64,000 nucleotides of DNA from Evansella sp. LMS18 (GTDB lineage: Bacteria > Bacillota > Bacilli > Bacillales > Salisediminibacteriaceae), in NCBI RefSeq assembly GCF_024362785.1, contig NZ_CP093301.1:1116001-1180000 (forward strand). Direction: 5' to 3'. The position numbers and the translations under genes are program-made. Position 1 is the first letter of the stretch. Each line of letters opens with the position of its first letter. This document shows, piece by piece, positions 63,719 through 64,000 of this stretch. Under the pieces are notes generated by a model. The model made no database searches and was not told the origin of the DNA. It saw nothing but the letters and a program-made list of their open reading frames with translations.

Positions 63719-64000
63719 TCATTTCTCAGAGCTTTGAATTCATCAAATTTTTTCATTTTTTATAAGACGCCTACACAAGCAGGTAAATACTTATCACTTC
63801 TTTTTTTTATAATAGTAGTAGAACGAGAATGAAGTAGCTTGGCAGTGGACAAAAATCAATCCTATCTATTTTATTAAATCATAAATGTATTTAACAAGCA
63901 TGTTTGCACACTTGTGAAAAAATACGATGGAAAAATGTATTAATAATATTACTAAGGGTTAAATGGGATAAAATATAAAGTAAGCTATTGTTTAAAAAAG
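63719..64000. other. AT-rich end of window, no feature recognised
   Basis: No gene, clear promoter or terminator is supported in these 282 bp. Confidence 0.5.

Overview
This window looks like chromosome of a low-to-moderate GC Bacillaceae, most likely a salt- or alkali-adapted soil or soda-lake type. The order degS-degU-degV-comFA-comFC-yvyF-flgM-flgN-flgK-flgL-yviE-fliW-csrA-hag is the Bacillus subtilis late-competence/flagellar order, ribosome binding sites are strong AGGAGG types, and a BCCT osmolyte transporter is present. The genus assignment is inference; no rRNA or tRNA gene was seen.

Layout. (1) 1-2906: an ABC-2 exporter operon, two permeases and an ATPase cut by the window edge, on the minus strand. 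(2) 3010-3656: a tandem array with an exact 186-bp period, each unit carrying three hairpins. (3) 3706-7548: a zinc-ribbon membrane-anchored protein and a BCCT transporter. (4) 7647-19227: a catabolic island with an M20 N-carbamoyl/ureido hydrolase, two YtcJ-type amidohydrolases, a class I aminotransferase, an SSS symporter, an APC permease and a PAS-AAA-Fis sigma-54 activator; two good -24/-12 promoter elements face the enzyme and transporter genes. (5) 19446-27081: a divergent gabR-gabT pair and a hyuA-hyuB (hydantoinase/5-oxoprolinase family) pair behind a leader that ends in a strong terminator hairpin. (6) 27227-33143: amino-sugar genes, an N-acetylglucosamine PTS with a DUF7916-like partner, divergent from nagA-nagB-nagR and a SIS-domain gene, with a NagR-type operator and a cre-like site between them. 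(7) 33718-36219: an AT-rich gene encoding two fused YheC/YheD ATP-grasp modules. (8) 36302-47834: flagellin, a DegU-like regulator, csrA, fliW, yviE, flgL, flgK, flgN, flgM, a RAYT transposase insertion, yvyF, comFC and comFA. (9) 48096-48905: a 52-bp tandem repeat of about 15 copies. (10) 48946-54129: degV, degU, degS and yvyE. (11) 54573-63718: envelope genes, namely a PAS pseudo-kinase, a five-SH3b amidase with an upstream 37-residue membrane miniprotein, an LCP ligase, and the DUF4956-VTC pair divergent from a CotH-type surface kinase with leucine-rich repeats.

How it works together. Regions 4-5 look like a scavenging module for N-containing compounds, possibly hydantoins, N-acyl or N-carbamoyl amino acids and GABA, partly under sigma-54. 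Region 8 keeps the FliW-CsrA-hag control circuit, with a consensus CsrA box in the hag leader and sigma-D promoters before hag and flgM. The DUF4956-VTC-CotH cluster and the fused YheC/YheD protein beside flagellin are the least explained gene systems. Several unrelated palindromic intergenic repeat families are also concentrated here.
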